From the NCBI GenBank assembly GCA_035513275.1, contig DATKCJ010000264.1, forward strand, positions 1-23,625: DNA of 23,625 nucleotides, given 5' to 3'. This document shows positions 16,119 to 23,271 of this stretch, piece by piece (within the stretch, counting starts at the first letter, position 1; each line of letters begins with the position of its first letter). The position numbers and the translations under genes were made by a program. The notes beneath the pieces were generated by a model. The model ran no database searches, was not told the origin of the DNA, and was given only the letters and a program-made list of their open reading frames with translations. This stretch comes from DATKCJ01 sp035513275 (lineage in GTDB: Bacteria; Verrucomicrobiota; Verrucomicrobiia; Opitutales; Opitutaceae).

Positions 16119-16175
16119 CAATCGCCCGCATCCGCCTTCGCTACGCTACGACGCGACAGGAGCGGGCTCCTACAA
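16119..16175. repeat. Trailing REP-like repeat (caatcgcccgc ... gcgggctcctacaa)
   Basis: caatcgcccgca (16119-16130) and agcgggctcctacaa (16161-16175) recur as a contracted unit at 18309-18338, again just after a tgtaggt element. aggagc-gg-gctcct (16158-16171) is a perfect hairpin. Between the two parts lies cttcgctacgctacgacgcg, itself repetitive. Confidence 0.55.
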
Positions 16176-16205
16176 TTCATGGACTCCGCTGAGCACACAT
16201 ACGCG

Positions 16206-16913
16206 TCACAACCCCAGCGCCGGACCGTTTGCCTTGAGCCAGCGCTCCGCTTCGCGCCAGCCGGGGCAAAGCTCTGCGACGGCGCGCCAGAATCCCGTTG
16301 AGTGGTTCATGTGCCGCGTGTGCGCGAGCTCATGCAGCACCACATAGTCGGCCACGGCGGGCGGAGCCTGCACGAGGCGCCAGTTGAGCGAGATCGTGCC
16401 CTTCGAGGAACACGATCCCCAGCGCGTGCGCTGGCTGCGGATCGATACGCGCCGGATTTGGATCCCGTGCGTCGCCGCGAGCTCCCACGCGCGCGCCACG
16501 AGTTCAACCTTCGCGATCCGCTTGAACTGTGCCTCGAGCGCAAGCCTCAGGTCGGACGTCGCGGCGCGAACGCGAAACTCGCGACCGCCGAGCGAGACGA
16601 CACCCGCACGAGTCGCATGCGGCTCGATCGGCAGCCACTCGCCGCGAAACAGGACCGAGGTGCCGTGCGTCCATGCCGGGGCTGGCCGCGGCATCCGAGC
16701 CACGCGCTCGCGGGCGCGCGCGAGCCATGCGGCCTGGTTCGCGAGAAATGCCTGCGCCTCGCGGGCCGAACCACGCGCAGGAATCGTGAGCACCGCAGTG
16801 CCATCGCGCTTCACCTCGATGCGGTATCTTCGCGCACGCGCGCTGCGGCGCACGACGACTTCCGAGCCGGTGGTTGCCTCGCGCGCGCAGCTCACAGCCA
16901 CTCGATCCGCCAT
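16206..16913 (-). CDS. YgjP-like metallopeptidase (DUF45 family)
   Basis: A 235-aa soluble protein with no signal peptide. The N-terminal half has the strand-rich fold of the family (RRSARARRYRIEVKRDGTA, then VLTIPARGS). RVSIRSQRTRWGSCSSKGTI (155-174) is the hallmark RxxxWGSCS region. VVLHELAHTRHMNHS contains the zinc-binding HExxH (H194, E195, H198) with a further His204, followed by FW and a C-terminal PGWREAERWL. This matches the YgjP/DUF45 metallopeptidases, whose substrates are poorly known; they occur near restriction and DNA-repair genes in some genomes. Its ATG at 16913 lies inside the 3' end of the phosphoesterase gene (22-nt overlap), so the two are co-transcribed and probably translationally coupled. 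Convergent with the histidine kinase gene across a repeat-rich gap. Confidence 0.9.
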   Translation of the reverse strand: MADRVAVSCAREATTGSEVVVRRSARARRYRIEVKRDGTAVLTIPARGSAREAQAFLANQAAWLARARERVARMPRPAPAWTHGTSVLFRGEWLPIEPHATRAGVVSLGGREFRVRAATSDLRLALEAQFKRIAKVELVARAWELAATHGIQIRRVSIRSQRTRWGSCSSKGTISLNWRLVQAPPAVADYVVLHELAHTRHMNHSTGFWRAVAELCPGWREAERWLKANGPALGL

Positions 16914-17332
16914 GTCCAGGCGCCCCCTGTGTGCTCCAGCCAGCCGAAGCTCGCCGGCGCCCCGCGATTAGCACGCGAGATGCAGCCGGGGTTGAGCCAT
17001 CGCACACTGCGGATCGTTTCGTCGCGCGGCACATGTGTGTGGCCGTGGAGCAGGAACTGCACGGCGGGCGGATTTCCCGACGGCGGGATGTGCACGAGAT
17101 AAAAACGCGCCCCCTCGCGCTCGAGCTCGAGCGCAAGTGGCCATGAGAATTCCGAGTCGCAGTTTCCAAGCACCACGCGCACCGGCGGACCCGCGGTCGC
17201 GATGTGCGCGATCACCGACGGCATGCAAACGTCGCCGAGGTGCCAGATCTCGTCAGCCGCGGCGATCCGGGCGCACAGCCCCGCTGGGACGCGGTCGTGA
17301 GTGTCGGAAATCACAGCGATTCGCACGGGCAA
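16892..17332 (-). CDS. YfcE/MJ0936-type metallophosphoesterase
   Basis: A 146-aa calcineurin-like phosphoesterase, shorter than typical YfcE (about 180 aa) but with all motifs: ISDTHDR (D10, H12), HLGDVC (D34), VLGNCDSE (N57, D59), LVHIPPSG (H81) and LLHGHTHVP (H96, H98, H100), then the family-typical LNPGCIS. These bind two metal ions and hydrolyse phosphodiesters; the natural substrate of most members is unknown. The start is TTG at 17332 (TTG CCC GTG CGA) or GTG at 17326; no ATG or clear ribosome binding site decides between them. It heads a two-gene unit with the YgjP-like protease and is divergent from the lipoprotein gene across about 100 bp. Confidence 0.9.
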   Translation of the reverse strand: MPVRIAVISDTHDRVPAGLCARIAAADEIWHLGDVCMPSVIAHIATAGPPVRVVLGNCDSEFSWPLALELEREGARFYLVHIPPSGNPPAVQFLLHGHTHVPRDETIRSVRWLNPGCISRANRGAPASFGWLEHTGGAWTWRIEWL

Positions 17333-17436
17333 ACCGTAAGCAAGGACCGCGCGAGGGCGCCAGAAAGGAATGGCGCCGGTTCGCCGTTGCGCACGCCGGG
17401 GGTTCGCCTAACTTCGGGCGTACACTCCCCTGTCCC

Positions 17437-18180
17437 ATGACCCGCCGTCTCCTTGCATCGACTAGTTTCGCCCTGATCTTGTTCGCCTCCGGCTGTGCCA
17501 CGCGCACGACAGAGTCCGTCTCGCTCAACCAGTCCGACAACGCCGCGCTTCAAACTTCCGCGACGGAGGCGCTCCTGACCGTCGGCCTCGACGTTCGCAG
17601 CACCCGGATCTACGTCGACGTGCTGCCTGTCATGGATCTGCGCGATGGCGCGCCGATTATCAACACGGCCCACGTCGCGGAAGCCGGGCGCGCCGCCGTC
17701 GCGGCGCTGCAGGAGGCATTCGCATCGCGCGGCTTCCGCGCGGCACAGGGCGAGTTCACTTCGATCGGCCTCGGTGCGCCGCCGAGAAACATCCTCCTCA
17801 CGAGCGGAGCCGAGACTCCGGTGCCCGCGTCGCTTCCCGTATTCGCCGCCCCGGGGCTCTCAGGCACCGATCGCGGCGCGTGGGTCGCCAGCCTCTATGC
17901 GAGCGTCCACACGTTCGCGGCGGAAGGCACCGCGCCCGCGACGCTCGCGGCGACCTACCTGAGCCCGAACCTGAATCGCATCGAAGTGTTCGCCGTGCTG
18001 AAGGCCGGTGACGACACACGCGCCCACATCTGGGTCGTGGCATTCGACTCGCGCAACGGCAAGGTGCTCTGGACAGGGACCGCGTGGGAGCCGGCGTCTA
18101 TCCTCGACGGCGCGGTCGCGACCTCACTCGTGCGCAGCCTCGTGAGCGGCCTTCCCGTGCTCGCGCGGAAGGGCGCGTAG
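17437..18180 (+). CDS. Lipoprotein of unknown function
   Basis: The ATG at 17437 (247 aa) gives a clean lipoprotein signal peptide: MTRRLLASTS, a hydrophobic core and ASGC with Cys20 as the lipid-attachment site. An open frame upstream of this ATG is antisense to the phosphoesterase and is not used. The mature protein alternates strand-like and Ala-rich helical segments. NTAHVAEAGRAAVAALQEAF (about 69-88) and IWVVAFDSRNGKVLWTGTAW (about 197-216) resemble the fold of small outer-membrane-associated lipoproteins that carry a variable ligand domain, but I cannot assign a family. It stands alone between a divergent gene pair and a repeat cluster. Confidence 0.8.
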   Translation: MTRRLLASTSFALILFASGCATRTTESVSLNQSDNAALQTSATEALLTVGLDVRSTRIYVDVLPVMDLRDGAPIINTAHVAEAGRAAVAALQEAFASRGFRAAQGEFTSIGLGAPPRNILLTSGAETPVPASLPVFAAPGLSGTDRGAWVASLYASVHTFAAEGTAPATLAATYLSPNLNRIEVFAVLKAGDDTRAHIWVVAFDSRNGKVLWTGTAWEPASILDGAVATSLVRSLVSGLPVLARKGA

Positions 18181-18251
18181 GCGGGCTTCCTCCGTTTCGG
18201 CGGCCAATGAATTCGGAGGTGGCGCGCTTGCGGGCGATGCGGCGGGAGCCT

Positions 18252-18302
18252 TGTAGGTTGCGCGCTTGCGCGCAACGTGGCGCGGCAGGCGCGCCACCTA
18301 CA
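18252..18302. repeat. Cloverleaf-like palindromic element with tgtaggt/acctaca ends
   Basis: The ends tgtaggt (18252-18258) and acctaca (18296-18302) pair. Inside are two perfect hairpins: gttgcgcgc-tt-gcgcgcaac (18257-18276) and gtggcgcg-gcagg-cgcgccac (18277-18297). Related in reverse complement to 16033-16108. Confidence 0.75.
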
Positions 18303-18308
18303 CCAGGC

Positions 18309-18338
18309 CAATCGCCCACAAGCGGGCTCCTGCTACAA
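18309..18338. repeat. Trailing REP-like repeat, short version
   Basis: caatcgcccacaagcgggct followed by cctgctacaa. It shares both ends with the longer unit at 16119-16175 and likewise follows a tgtaggt element. The 18181-18403 gap is otherwise without a gene. Confidence 0.55.
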
Positions 18339-18344
18339 ATCATC

Positions 18345-18392
18345 GTCGCAGCCACCCAACGCCGCGGATTGTAATCCCGCGGCTGCGGCGAC
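18345..18392. repeat. Inverted repeat immediately upstream of the gamma-glutamyltransferase gene
   Basis: gccgcggatt (18361-18370) and aatcccgcggc (18373-18383) form a stem with one bulge around gt. An outer pair (gtcgcagcc and ggctgcggcgac) extends it imperfectly. It ends about 12 nt before the ATG and could be an insertion-type repeat or a leader hairpin. Confidence 0.4.
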
Positions 18393-18403
18393 AGCCTGTG
18401 CCG

Positions 18404-20119
18404 ATGAAACCCGCACGGCTCGTTCTTCCGCTCGCGTCGCTTCTCGTCACGTGCAACATTCACGCACAAGTGGATCGTATCACAGGCAAGCCTTTCGCCA
18501 CGCGCTCGGAGATCATCGCACAACACGGGATGGTCGCCACGAGCCATCCGCTCGCCACGCAGGCCGGGCTCGATGTGCTCAAGGCCGGCGGCTCCGCGGT
18601 CGACGCGGCGATCGCGGCCAACGCTGCGCTCGGATTGATGGAGCCCGTCGGCTGCGGTGTCGGCGGCGACATCTTCGCGATCGTGTGGAGCGAGCGGGAC
18701 AAGAAACTTTACGGCCTCAACGGCTCGGGTCGCTCGCCGCTCGGGCTCAGCTATGATCAGTTGCAGGCGGAGCTCGCAAAACTCAACCGCACGACAATCC
18801 CGCCGCTCGGCATGCTGCCGATCTCGGTTCCCGGCGCGGTCGACGGCTGGTTCGAACTGCACGCGAAGTTTGGAAAACTCCCGATGGACCAGGTGCTCGC
18901 GCCCGCGATTCAATACGCCGAGGAAGGTTTCCCGCTCACCGAGTTGATTGCCTTCTACTGGCAGTTCGCAGCGCGCTTCAAGGACTTCCCCGGTGCCGCC
19001 TACGCCACGTGGATGCCCGGCGGCGTCGCGCCGAAGAAGGGCGACATCTTCAAGAACCCCGATCTCGCCGCGACTTACCGCGCGCTCGCGACGGGTGGAC
19101 GCGATGCGTTCTACAAGGGTGGGATCGCCGACAAGATCGACGCGTTCATGCGCGAGAACAGCGGCTGGCTTCGCAAGGAGGATTTCGAAAAGCACACATC
19201 GACGTGGGTCGATCCCGTTTCGGTGAACTACCGCGGCTACGACGTCTACGAGATCCCGCCGAACGGTCAGGGCATCGCCGCGCTGCAGATGTTGAACATC
19301 CTCGAGAGCTACGACCTGCGCGGGATGGGCATGAATTCCGCCGATGCGCTGCACGTGATGATCGAGGCCAAGAAACTCGCGTTTGAAGATCGCGCGAAGT
19401 TCTACGCTGATCCGGAGTTCTCGAAGATCCCGCTCGCGGGCCTGCTGTCGAAGGAATACGCGGCAGAGCGCCGCGCGCTCATCGACATGAAGCGAGCCGC
19501 GCGCACCTACGACGCCGGCAACCCCGCGCTCCAACAGGGCGACACGACCTACCTGTGCACCGCGGACTCCGAGGGCAACATGGTCTCGCTCATCCAGAGC
19601 AACTACCGCGGCATGGGCAGCGGCATCATGGTGCCCGGCCTCGGCTTCGGCTTCCAGGATCGCGGCGAGCAGTTTGTCTTCGATAAGGAACACGCGAATT
19701 GTTACGCGCCCGGCAAGCGGCCGTTCCACACGATCATCCCTGCCTTTGTGATGAAGGACGGCAAACCGCTGATCGCATTCGGCTTGATGGGCGGCGCGAT
19801 GCAGCCACAAGGCCACGTGCAGATCGTCGTCAACCTCGTCGACTTCGATCTCAACCTGCAGGAAGCGGGCGATGCTGCGCGCTGGCAGCACGAGGGCAGC
19901 ACCGACTACGACACACCGAAGATGAAGACGGGCGGCTGGGTGAATCTCGAGAGCGGCATTCCACAGGAAGTCGTGCGCGCACTGGAGTTGCGCGGCCACG
20001 ACATCCGGTCCGACGTCGGCGGCTACGGCGGCTACCAGGCAATCATGCGCGACCACGAGCGCGGCATATACGTCGGCGCGAGCGAGAGCCGCAAAGACGG
20101 CCAGGCCGCCGGCTGGTAA
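18404..20119 (+). CDS. ggt: Gamma-glutamyltransferase (Ntn-hydrolase, family T3)
   Basis: The start at ATG 18404 (571 aa) gives a signal peptide (MKPARLVLPLASLLVTCNIH, cleavage near AQ); the longer open frame upstream runs through repeats. The large-subunit half contains HPLATQAGLDVLKAGGSAVD (48-67) and PVGCGVGGDIFAIVW (81-95). Autocleavage is expected before Thr381 in GDTTYLCTADSEGN (379-392), making this Thr the catalytic nucleophile of the small subunit. The lid and oxyanion region reads RPFHTIIPAFVMKDGKP instead of the PLSSMSP of E. coli GGT, as in the lid-less subgroup with acylase-like members. The enzyme hydrolyses or transfers gamma-glutamyl groups, for example from glutathione, in the periplasm. 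Two further small genes follow with almost no spacing. Confidence 0.95.
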   Translation: MKPARLVLPLASLLVTCNIHAQVDRITGKPFATRSEIIAQHGMVATSHPLATQAGLDVLKAGGSAVDAAIAANAALGLMEPVGCGVGGDIFAIVWSERDKKLYGLNGSGRSPLGLSYDQLQAELAKLNRTTIPPLGMLPISVPGAVDGWFELHAKFGKLPMDQVLAPAIQYAEEGFPLTELIAFYWQFAARFKDFPGAAYATWMPGGVAPKKGDIFKNPDLAATYRALATGGRDAFYKGGIADKIDAFMRENSGWLRKEDFEKHTSTWVDPVSVNYRGYDVYEIPPNGQGIAALQMLNILESYDLRGMGMNSADALHVMIEAKKLAFEDRAKFYADPEFSKIPLAGLLSKEYAAERRALIDMKRAARTYDAGNPALQQGDTTYLCTADSEGNMVSLIQSNYRGMGSGIMVPGLGFGFQDRGEQFVFDKEHANCYAPGKRPFHTIIPAFVMKDGKPLIAFGLMGGAMQPQGHVQIVVNLVDFDLNLQEAGDAARWQHEGSTDYDTPKMKTGGWVNLESGIPQEVVRALELRGHDIRSDVGGYGGYQAIMRDHERGIYVGASESRKDGQAAGW

Positions 20120-20121
20120 TC

Positions 20122-20370
20122 ATGGACACCGCCGTCGTAGGCGCGCTCGTCGCCGCCGGCGCGTATTTTCTCGGCGGACTTTCGCCCGGCCACTGGCTCG
20201 TAAAGCGGCGCACCGGAATCGACATCCGCACGCATGGCACGGGCGTCACCGGCGCGACCAACGCCGGTCGACTTGTCGGCCGCAGCGGATTCGCGCTCGT
20301 CGCCGCGCTCGATGCCGCGGCGCCCGCTTTGCATTTCGCCGGAAACGGGGATAGCCTCGTCGGGAAGTGA
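20122..20370 (+). CDS. Truncated PlsY-like (glycerol-3-phosphate acyltransferase) membrane protein
   Basis: An 82-aa frame starting 2 nt after the gamma-glutamyltransferase stop. Residues 1-55 match the N-terminus of PlsY: a TM segment (VVGALVAAGAYFLGGLSPGH) and the motif-1 region RRTGIDIRTHGTGVTGATNA. The canonical GSGNxGATN is altered to GTGVTGATN. Full PlsY has about 200 aa with three motifs, including GGKGVAT; neither this frame nor the following bases contain the rest. The product ends at LVGK. It is either a decayed remnant or a small membrane protein derived from PlsY. PlsY acylates glycerol-3-phosphate in phospholipid synthesis, which this form is not expected to do. The stop overlaps the GTG of the next gene (GTGA). 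Confidence 0.6.
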   Translation: MDTAVVGALVAAGAYFLGGLSPGHWLVKRRTGIDIRTHGTGVTGATNAGRLVGRSGFALVAALDAAAPALHFAGNGDSLVGK

Positions 20371-20639
20371 TTTCAGAGTTGATCAGGCTGATAACGGGCA
20401 AGACCGGCGACGCGCGCGACGCTGACTTCGTGGAAGAAGTCACAGTCAAGGAGACGCGCCAGCCGAGCCGTGCCGTGGAGCGCCTCATCCTCGTGGGCTG
20501 GGCGATCATCATCGCGAAATGTTTCGTCGTCGCGTGGGCAATCGAGCGCTACGCGATTCCCGTCCAACCGGGCTGGGTGATCGTGCCGACGCTGTTCATG
20601 GCAGCCATCTGCACGGCACTGTATTACTGGAAGGATTGA
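20367..20639 (+). CDS. Small two-TM membrane protein, unknown
   Basis: A 90-aa product from GTG at 20367, overlapping the previous stop by 3 nt (GTGA); TTG at 20379 is an alternative. A polar, cytoplasmic N-terminus (about 1-35, charged) is followed by two hydrophobic segments, about 39-58 (ERLILVGWAIIIAKCFVVAW) and 67-87 (PGWVIVPTLFMAAICTALYYW). The protein ends in KD. I do not recognise the family. The overlap suggests translation coupled to the PlsY-like frame and, through it, to the gamma-glutamyltransferase gene. Confidence 0.65.
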   Translation: MISELIRLITGKTGDARDADFVEEVTVKETRQPSRAVERLILVGWAIIIAKCFVVAWAIERYAIPVQPGWVIVPTLFMAAICTALYYWKD

Positions 20640-20649
20640 GAGCGGAATG

Positions 20650-20738
20650 AGGAGACAGAGGTCAGGAGACAGGTGACAGAAAGCCGATCGCCGTCTCCTG
20701 TCCTCTGTCTCCTGTTCGCTGTCCACTGTCTCCTGTTC
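20650..20738. repeat. Clustered aggagacag / ctgtctcct repeats
   Basis: AGGAGACAG occurs at 20650-20658 and 20664-20672. Its complement appears downstream as gtctcctgt three times, including a 13-bp exact direct repeat ctgtctcctgttc at 20705-20717 and 20726-20738. The cluster fills most of the 152-bp gap before the amidohydrolase gene and could fold into alternative hairpins. Confidence 0.65.
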
Positions 20739-20791
20739 ACCGTGCTTGCCGCGACGCGCGCGCCGGTCTTTTTTGAAAGGCCTCCCCTCGC

Positions 20792-22000
20792 ATGACTTCC
20801 ATTGCCTCGATTATCGAGAAACACCTCCCGCGGATTCGCGCGCTGCGCCGTGATTTGCACGCGCACCCCGAACTCGGCTTCGAAGAATTCGAAACGTCGG
20901 AAAAGGTCGCGGCGATTCTCGCCGAGCTGCCGGGCTTTTCCGTGCGACGCAACGTCGCCGTCACCGGCATCGTCGCCACCCTCGATGCTGCGAAGACCGG
21001 GCCGTGCGTCGCGTTGCGCGCGGACATGGATTGCCTGCCGATCGCCGAGGAGACGGGCCTTCCCTCCGCATCAACGAAACCGGGCCTGATGCACGCATGC
21101 GGTCACGACGGTCACACCGCGGCGCTCGTCGGCGCCGCGCTTGCATTGCACGAGATCCGCGACGAGTTGAAGGGGCCCGTGAAGTTGATCTTTCAGCCCG
21201 CCGAGGAAGGCCGGTTCGGTGCGAGGCACATGGTCGACGAGGGCGCGCTCGATGATCCGGCGGTCGCAGCGATCTTCGGCATGCACAACGAACCACAGCC
21301 TGAACTCGAGTTTGGCCAGGTCGCGCTGCGCAGCGGGCCGTTCTACGGCGGCGGCGCGACCTTCGAGATCATGGTCACCGGCGCGGGCGGCCATGCCGCG
21401 ATGCCGCAACAGGTCATCGACACGATCCTGATCGCGAGCCACATCGTGACCGCCCTGCAATCGATCGTCTCGCGCAACGCCGATCCGTTCGAGGCGCTCG
21501 TCGTGAGCGTCACCCGGTTTCATGGCGGCACGACGCACAACGTGATTCCGGAAACCGTCGAGCTTGGCGGCACGATCCGCTCACTGTCGCCTGCACTGCT
21601 CGAGCGCGCGCAGGAGCGCATGCGCGCGATCGCGGAGTCGAGTGCCGCGGCCTTCGGCGGATCGGCGGTCGTGAAGTTCAGACCCGGCTATCCGGTGGTG
21701 GAGAACGACTCGCGCGCCGCAGCCTATTGCGCAACGGTCGCACGCGATGTCGCCGGCGCCGACTCGGTGTATGATTCATTTTCGCCGACCCTTGTGAGCG
21801 AGGACTTTGCGTTCTACCTGCACCAGCGCCCGGGCTCATTCTTCAAGATCGGCACGCGCCCGCCGGCGATCCCCGTGCTTCCCGGGCTGCACCACCCGCG
21901 GTTCAATTTCAACGAGGACATCCTGCCGCTCGCGATCGCGATGCACGTTGAGCTCGCTCGGCGCTTTGCCGACGATTGGTCGAAGTTTTCAAAATCCTGA
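20792..22000 (+). CDS. M20 family amidohydrolase (N-acyl-amino acid / hippurate hydrolase type)
   Basis: A 402-aa soluble enzyme of the M20D group, with no signal peptide. Conserved blocks in order: RRDLHAHPELGFEE (19-32), LRADMDCLPI (75-84), the metal-binding LMHACGHDGHTA (99-110; Cys103, His105), FQPAEEG (134-140; catalytic and ligand Glu138/139), MHNEPQ (164-169), and the C-terminal SEDFAFYL (336-343) and GLHHPRFNFNED (365-376; ligand His367). GGHAAMPQ (199-206) belongs to the dimerisation domain. Such enzymes remove acyl groups from N-acyl amino acids, or act on peptidoglycan-derived or plant-hormone conjugates; which applies here cannot be read from sequence. GAAAGG lies 11 nt before the ATG. 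The DUF5069 gene follows 17 bp downstream, probably in one transcript. Confidence 0.92.
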   Translation: MTSIASIIEKHLPRIRALRRDLHAHPELGFEEFETSEKVAAILAELPGFSVRRNVAVTGIVATLDAAKTGPCVALRADMDCLPIAEETGLPSASTKPGLMHACGHDGHTAALVGAALALHEIRDELKGPVKLIFQPAEEGRFGARHMVDEGALDDPAVAAIFGMHNEPQPELEFGQVALRSGPFYGGGATFEIMVTGAGGHAAMPQQVIDTILIASHIVTALQSIVSRNADPFEALVVSVTRFHGGTTHNVIPETVELGGTIRSLSPALLERAQERMRAIAESSAAAFGGSAVVKFRPGYPVVENDSRAAAYCATVARDVAGADSVYDSFSPTLVSEDFAFYLHQRPGSFFKIGTRPPAIPVLPGLHHPRFNFNEDILPLAIAMHVELARRFADDWSKFSKS

Positions 22001-22017
22001 TTCAGCAAACGACTATT

Positions 22018-22464
22018 ATGCCACACGTCCCCGGACTCCGCAGCCCCTACGACCGCGTCGTCGGTCTCGTTTACTTCGGCCGCATGATCGACAAGATCCG
22101 CCTTCACGCGGCCGGCAATCTGCCGGAGGACTACCTCCGAAACGTTGGCAAGGGATTCGACATGCGCTGCGCGGAGCATCTCGGCCTGCCCTACGACGTG
22201 ATCGTGAAGCGCGCGCTTGAAGGCGGCACCGAGGAGGAAGTCCTCGCGTGGTGCCGCGAGAACGGCGCGCCGCGGACGGAGCTCGAGGTCGAGATGTGGA
22301 ATTGCTTCCTCCTGAAACGCGGCTGGCGCGACTCGGTGTCCGACGTCGTCGCAAAGCGCGTTGGCGAATATGGCATCACTGGCAAACCCGCCGAGACCTT
22401 CTTCGACCTCATCGAGTTCGACGAAGGCCGCGACCCGCGGGCGACGCAGCCGTGGAAGGTCTGA
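22018..22464 (+). CDS. DUF5069 domain protein
   Basis: The ATG at 22018 (148 aa, MPHVPGLRSPYDRVVGLVYF) is preferred over the longer open frame that overlaps the amidohydrolase. The sequence has the typical layout of DUF5069: LRSPYDRVVGLVYFGRMIDK near the start, LPEDYLRNVGKGFDMRCAEH in the middle and a C-terminal domain rich in acidic residues (FFDLIEFDEGRDP). There is no signal peptide or TM segment. The family is common in Verrucomicrobiota and Planctomycetota and has no established function to my knowledge. It lies 17 bp after the amidohydrolase gene and is convergent with the TonB-domain gene across 37 bp. Confidence 0.8.
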   Translation: MPHVPGLRSPYDRVVGLVYFGRMIDKIRLHAAGNLPEDYLRNVGKGFDMRCAEHLGLPYDVIVKRALEGGTEEEVLAWCRENGAPRTELEVEMWNCFLLKRGWRDSVSDVVAKRVGEYGITGKPAETFFDLIEFDEGRDPRATQPWKV

Positions 22465-22501
22465 GCCTTCAAAGCTGTAGCCCCGTCATTCTGCCCTGCG
22501 G

Positions 22502-23188
22502 CTAGTTCGAAGTCGATTTCTCCTTCTTTTTCCTTTTGAAATCGATCGTAGCGCTCATGTCCTGTGCCAAGCGCACGTTCACCGGCACGCCATCCTTGAC
22601 CCCAGGGAAAAACTTCCATTGGGACACCGCTTCCACAGCGGGTCCACCAAGGGCGCGGTGAGTCGATTGCACCAAGTGTGCTCCGCGAACATTTCCCTCG
22701 GTATCCACGATGAACTGCACCGAGAGTTTCCCACTGGTCTTCCTAAAGATGAACGCGTTCCGGTAGTCCGGCTCTACTTTTTGAAGCAGCCTTGGTGGAA
22801 TCGATGCTTGAGCAGGATCAGCGTCGTAGCGAACGCTCACCTTGCCCTTCTGGAACTCGACGTGCATGCAGCACGCGCGCTTAACCGGAACTCCACCCAA
22901 TAGCGCAGGTTTGAATCGCCATTGATCGGCCGCATCCATGGACCACTGATCGAAGCGATTGTCCGTCGAACTCGCAACTTGGGAACCCCATACTTTTCCA
23001 CTGACGCCGACGATCACTACGAGCCGCACATATCCCTCAACTCCCTCAGCAAGCAGTTCTGCGGGATACTGTGGTGGCTGAGTTTCTATAGGCACCGGAG
23101 GTGCCTGGGACTCACTCGATTCCTCCGTCCAACCGTCGCAGCAGATGAACGCAACGGCCACCATTGTTACGATGAATTTCAATCGCAT
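22502..23188 (-). CDS. Exported protein with two TonB C-terminal-like domains
   Basis: A 228-aa product from ATG 23188. Residues 1-20 form a signal peptide (MRLKFIVTMVAVAFIC); the Cys16/Cys17 context does not fit a lipobox. Two TonB C-terminal-like repeats follow. Repeat 1 (about 38-112) contains PPQYPAELLAEGVEGYVRLV and QWRFKPALLGGVPVK. Repeat 2 (about 130-216) contains EPDYRNAF, GKLSVQFIVDTEGNVRGA and QWKFFPGVKDGVPVN. In each, a 'YPxxL...G...V...I...G' strand set ends in an 'A...WxFxPg...G.PV' motif. Classical TonB has an inner-membrane anchor, a Pro-rich spacer and one such domain; this protein lacks anchor and spacer. Role unknown, perhaps a periplasmic scaffold. The C-terminus is Lys-rich (FKRKKKEKSTSN). 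Base composition looks lower in GC than the neighbours. Confidence 0.8.
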   Translation of the reverse strand: MRLKFIVTMVAVAFICCDGWTEESSESQAPPVPIETQPPQYPAELLAEGVEGYVRLVVIVGVSGKVWGSQVASSTDNRFDQWSMDAADQWRFKPALLGGVPVKRACCMHVEFQKGKVSVRYDADPAQASIPPRLLQKVEPDYRNAFIFRKTSGKLSVQFIVDTEGNVRGAHLVQSTHRALGGPAVEAVSQWKFFPGVKDGVPVNVRLAQDMSATIDFKRKKKEKSTSN

Positions 23189-23271
23189 GCCTCAGCATCG
23201 TCCACGGTTCATTTCGCGAAGCAAGCCGGGCGGCCTGCTCTTCCTGCAGGATAACAGGTCCGGGGCACTTT

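Noticed and set aside
18098..20056. 652-aa minus-strand frame opposite the gamma-glutamyltransferase
   Set aside because: It is complementary to the enzyme gene, has shadow-type composition, and no domain is recognisable.
20641..20738. CRISPR-like array
   Set aside because: The repeats are short (9-13 bp), occur in both orientations and have irregular spacing, with no cas genes.
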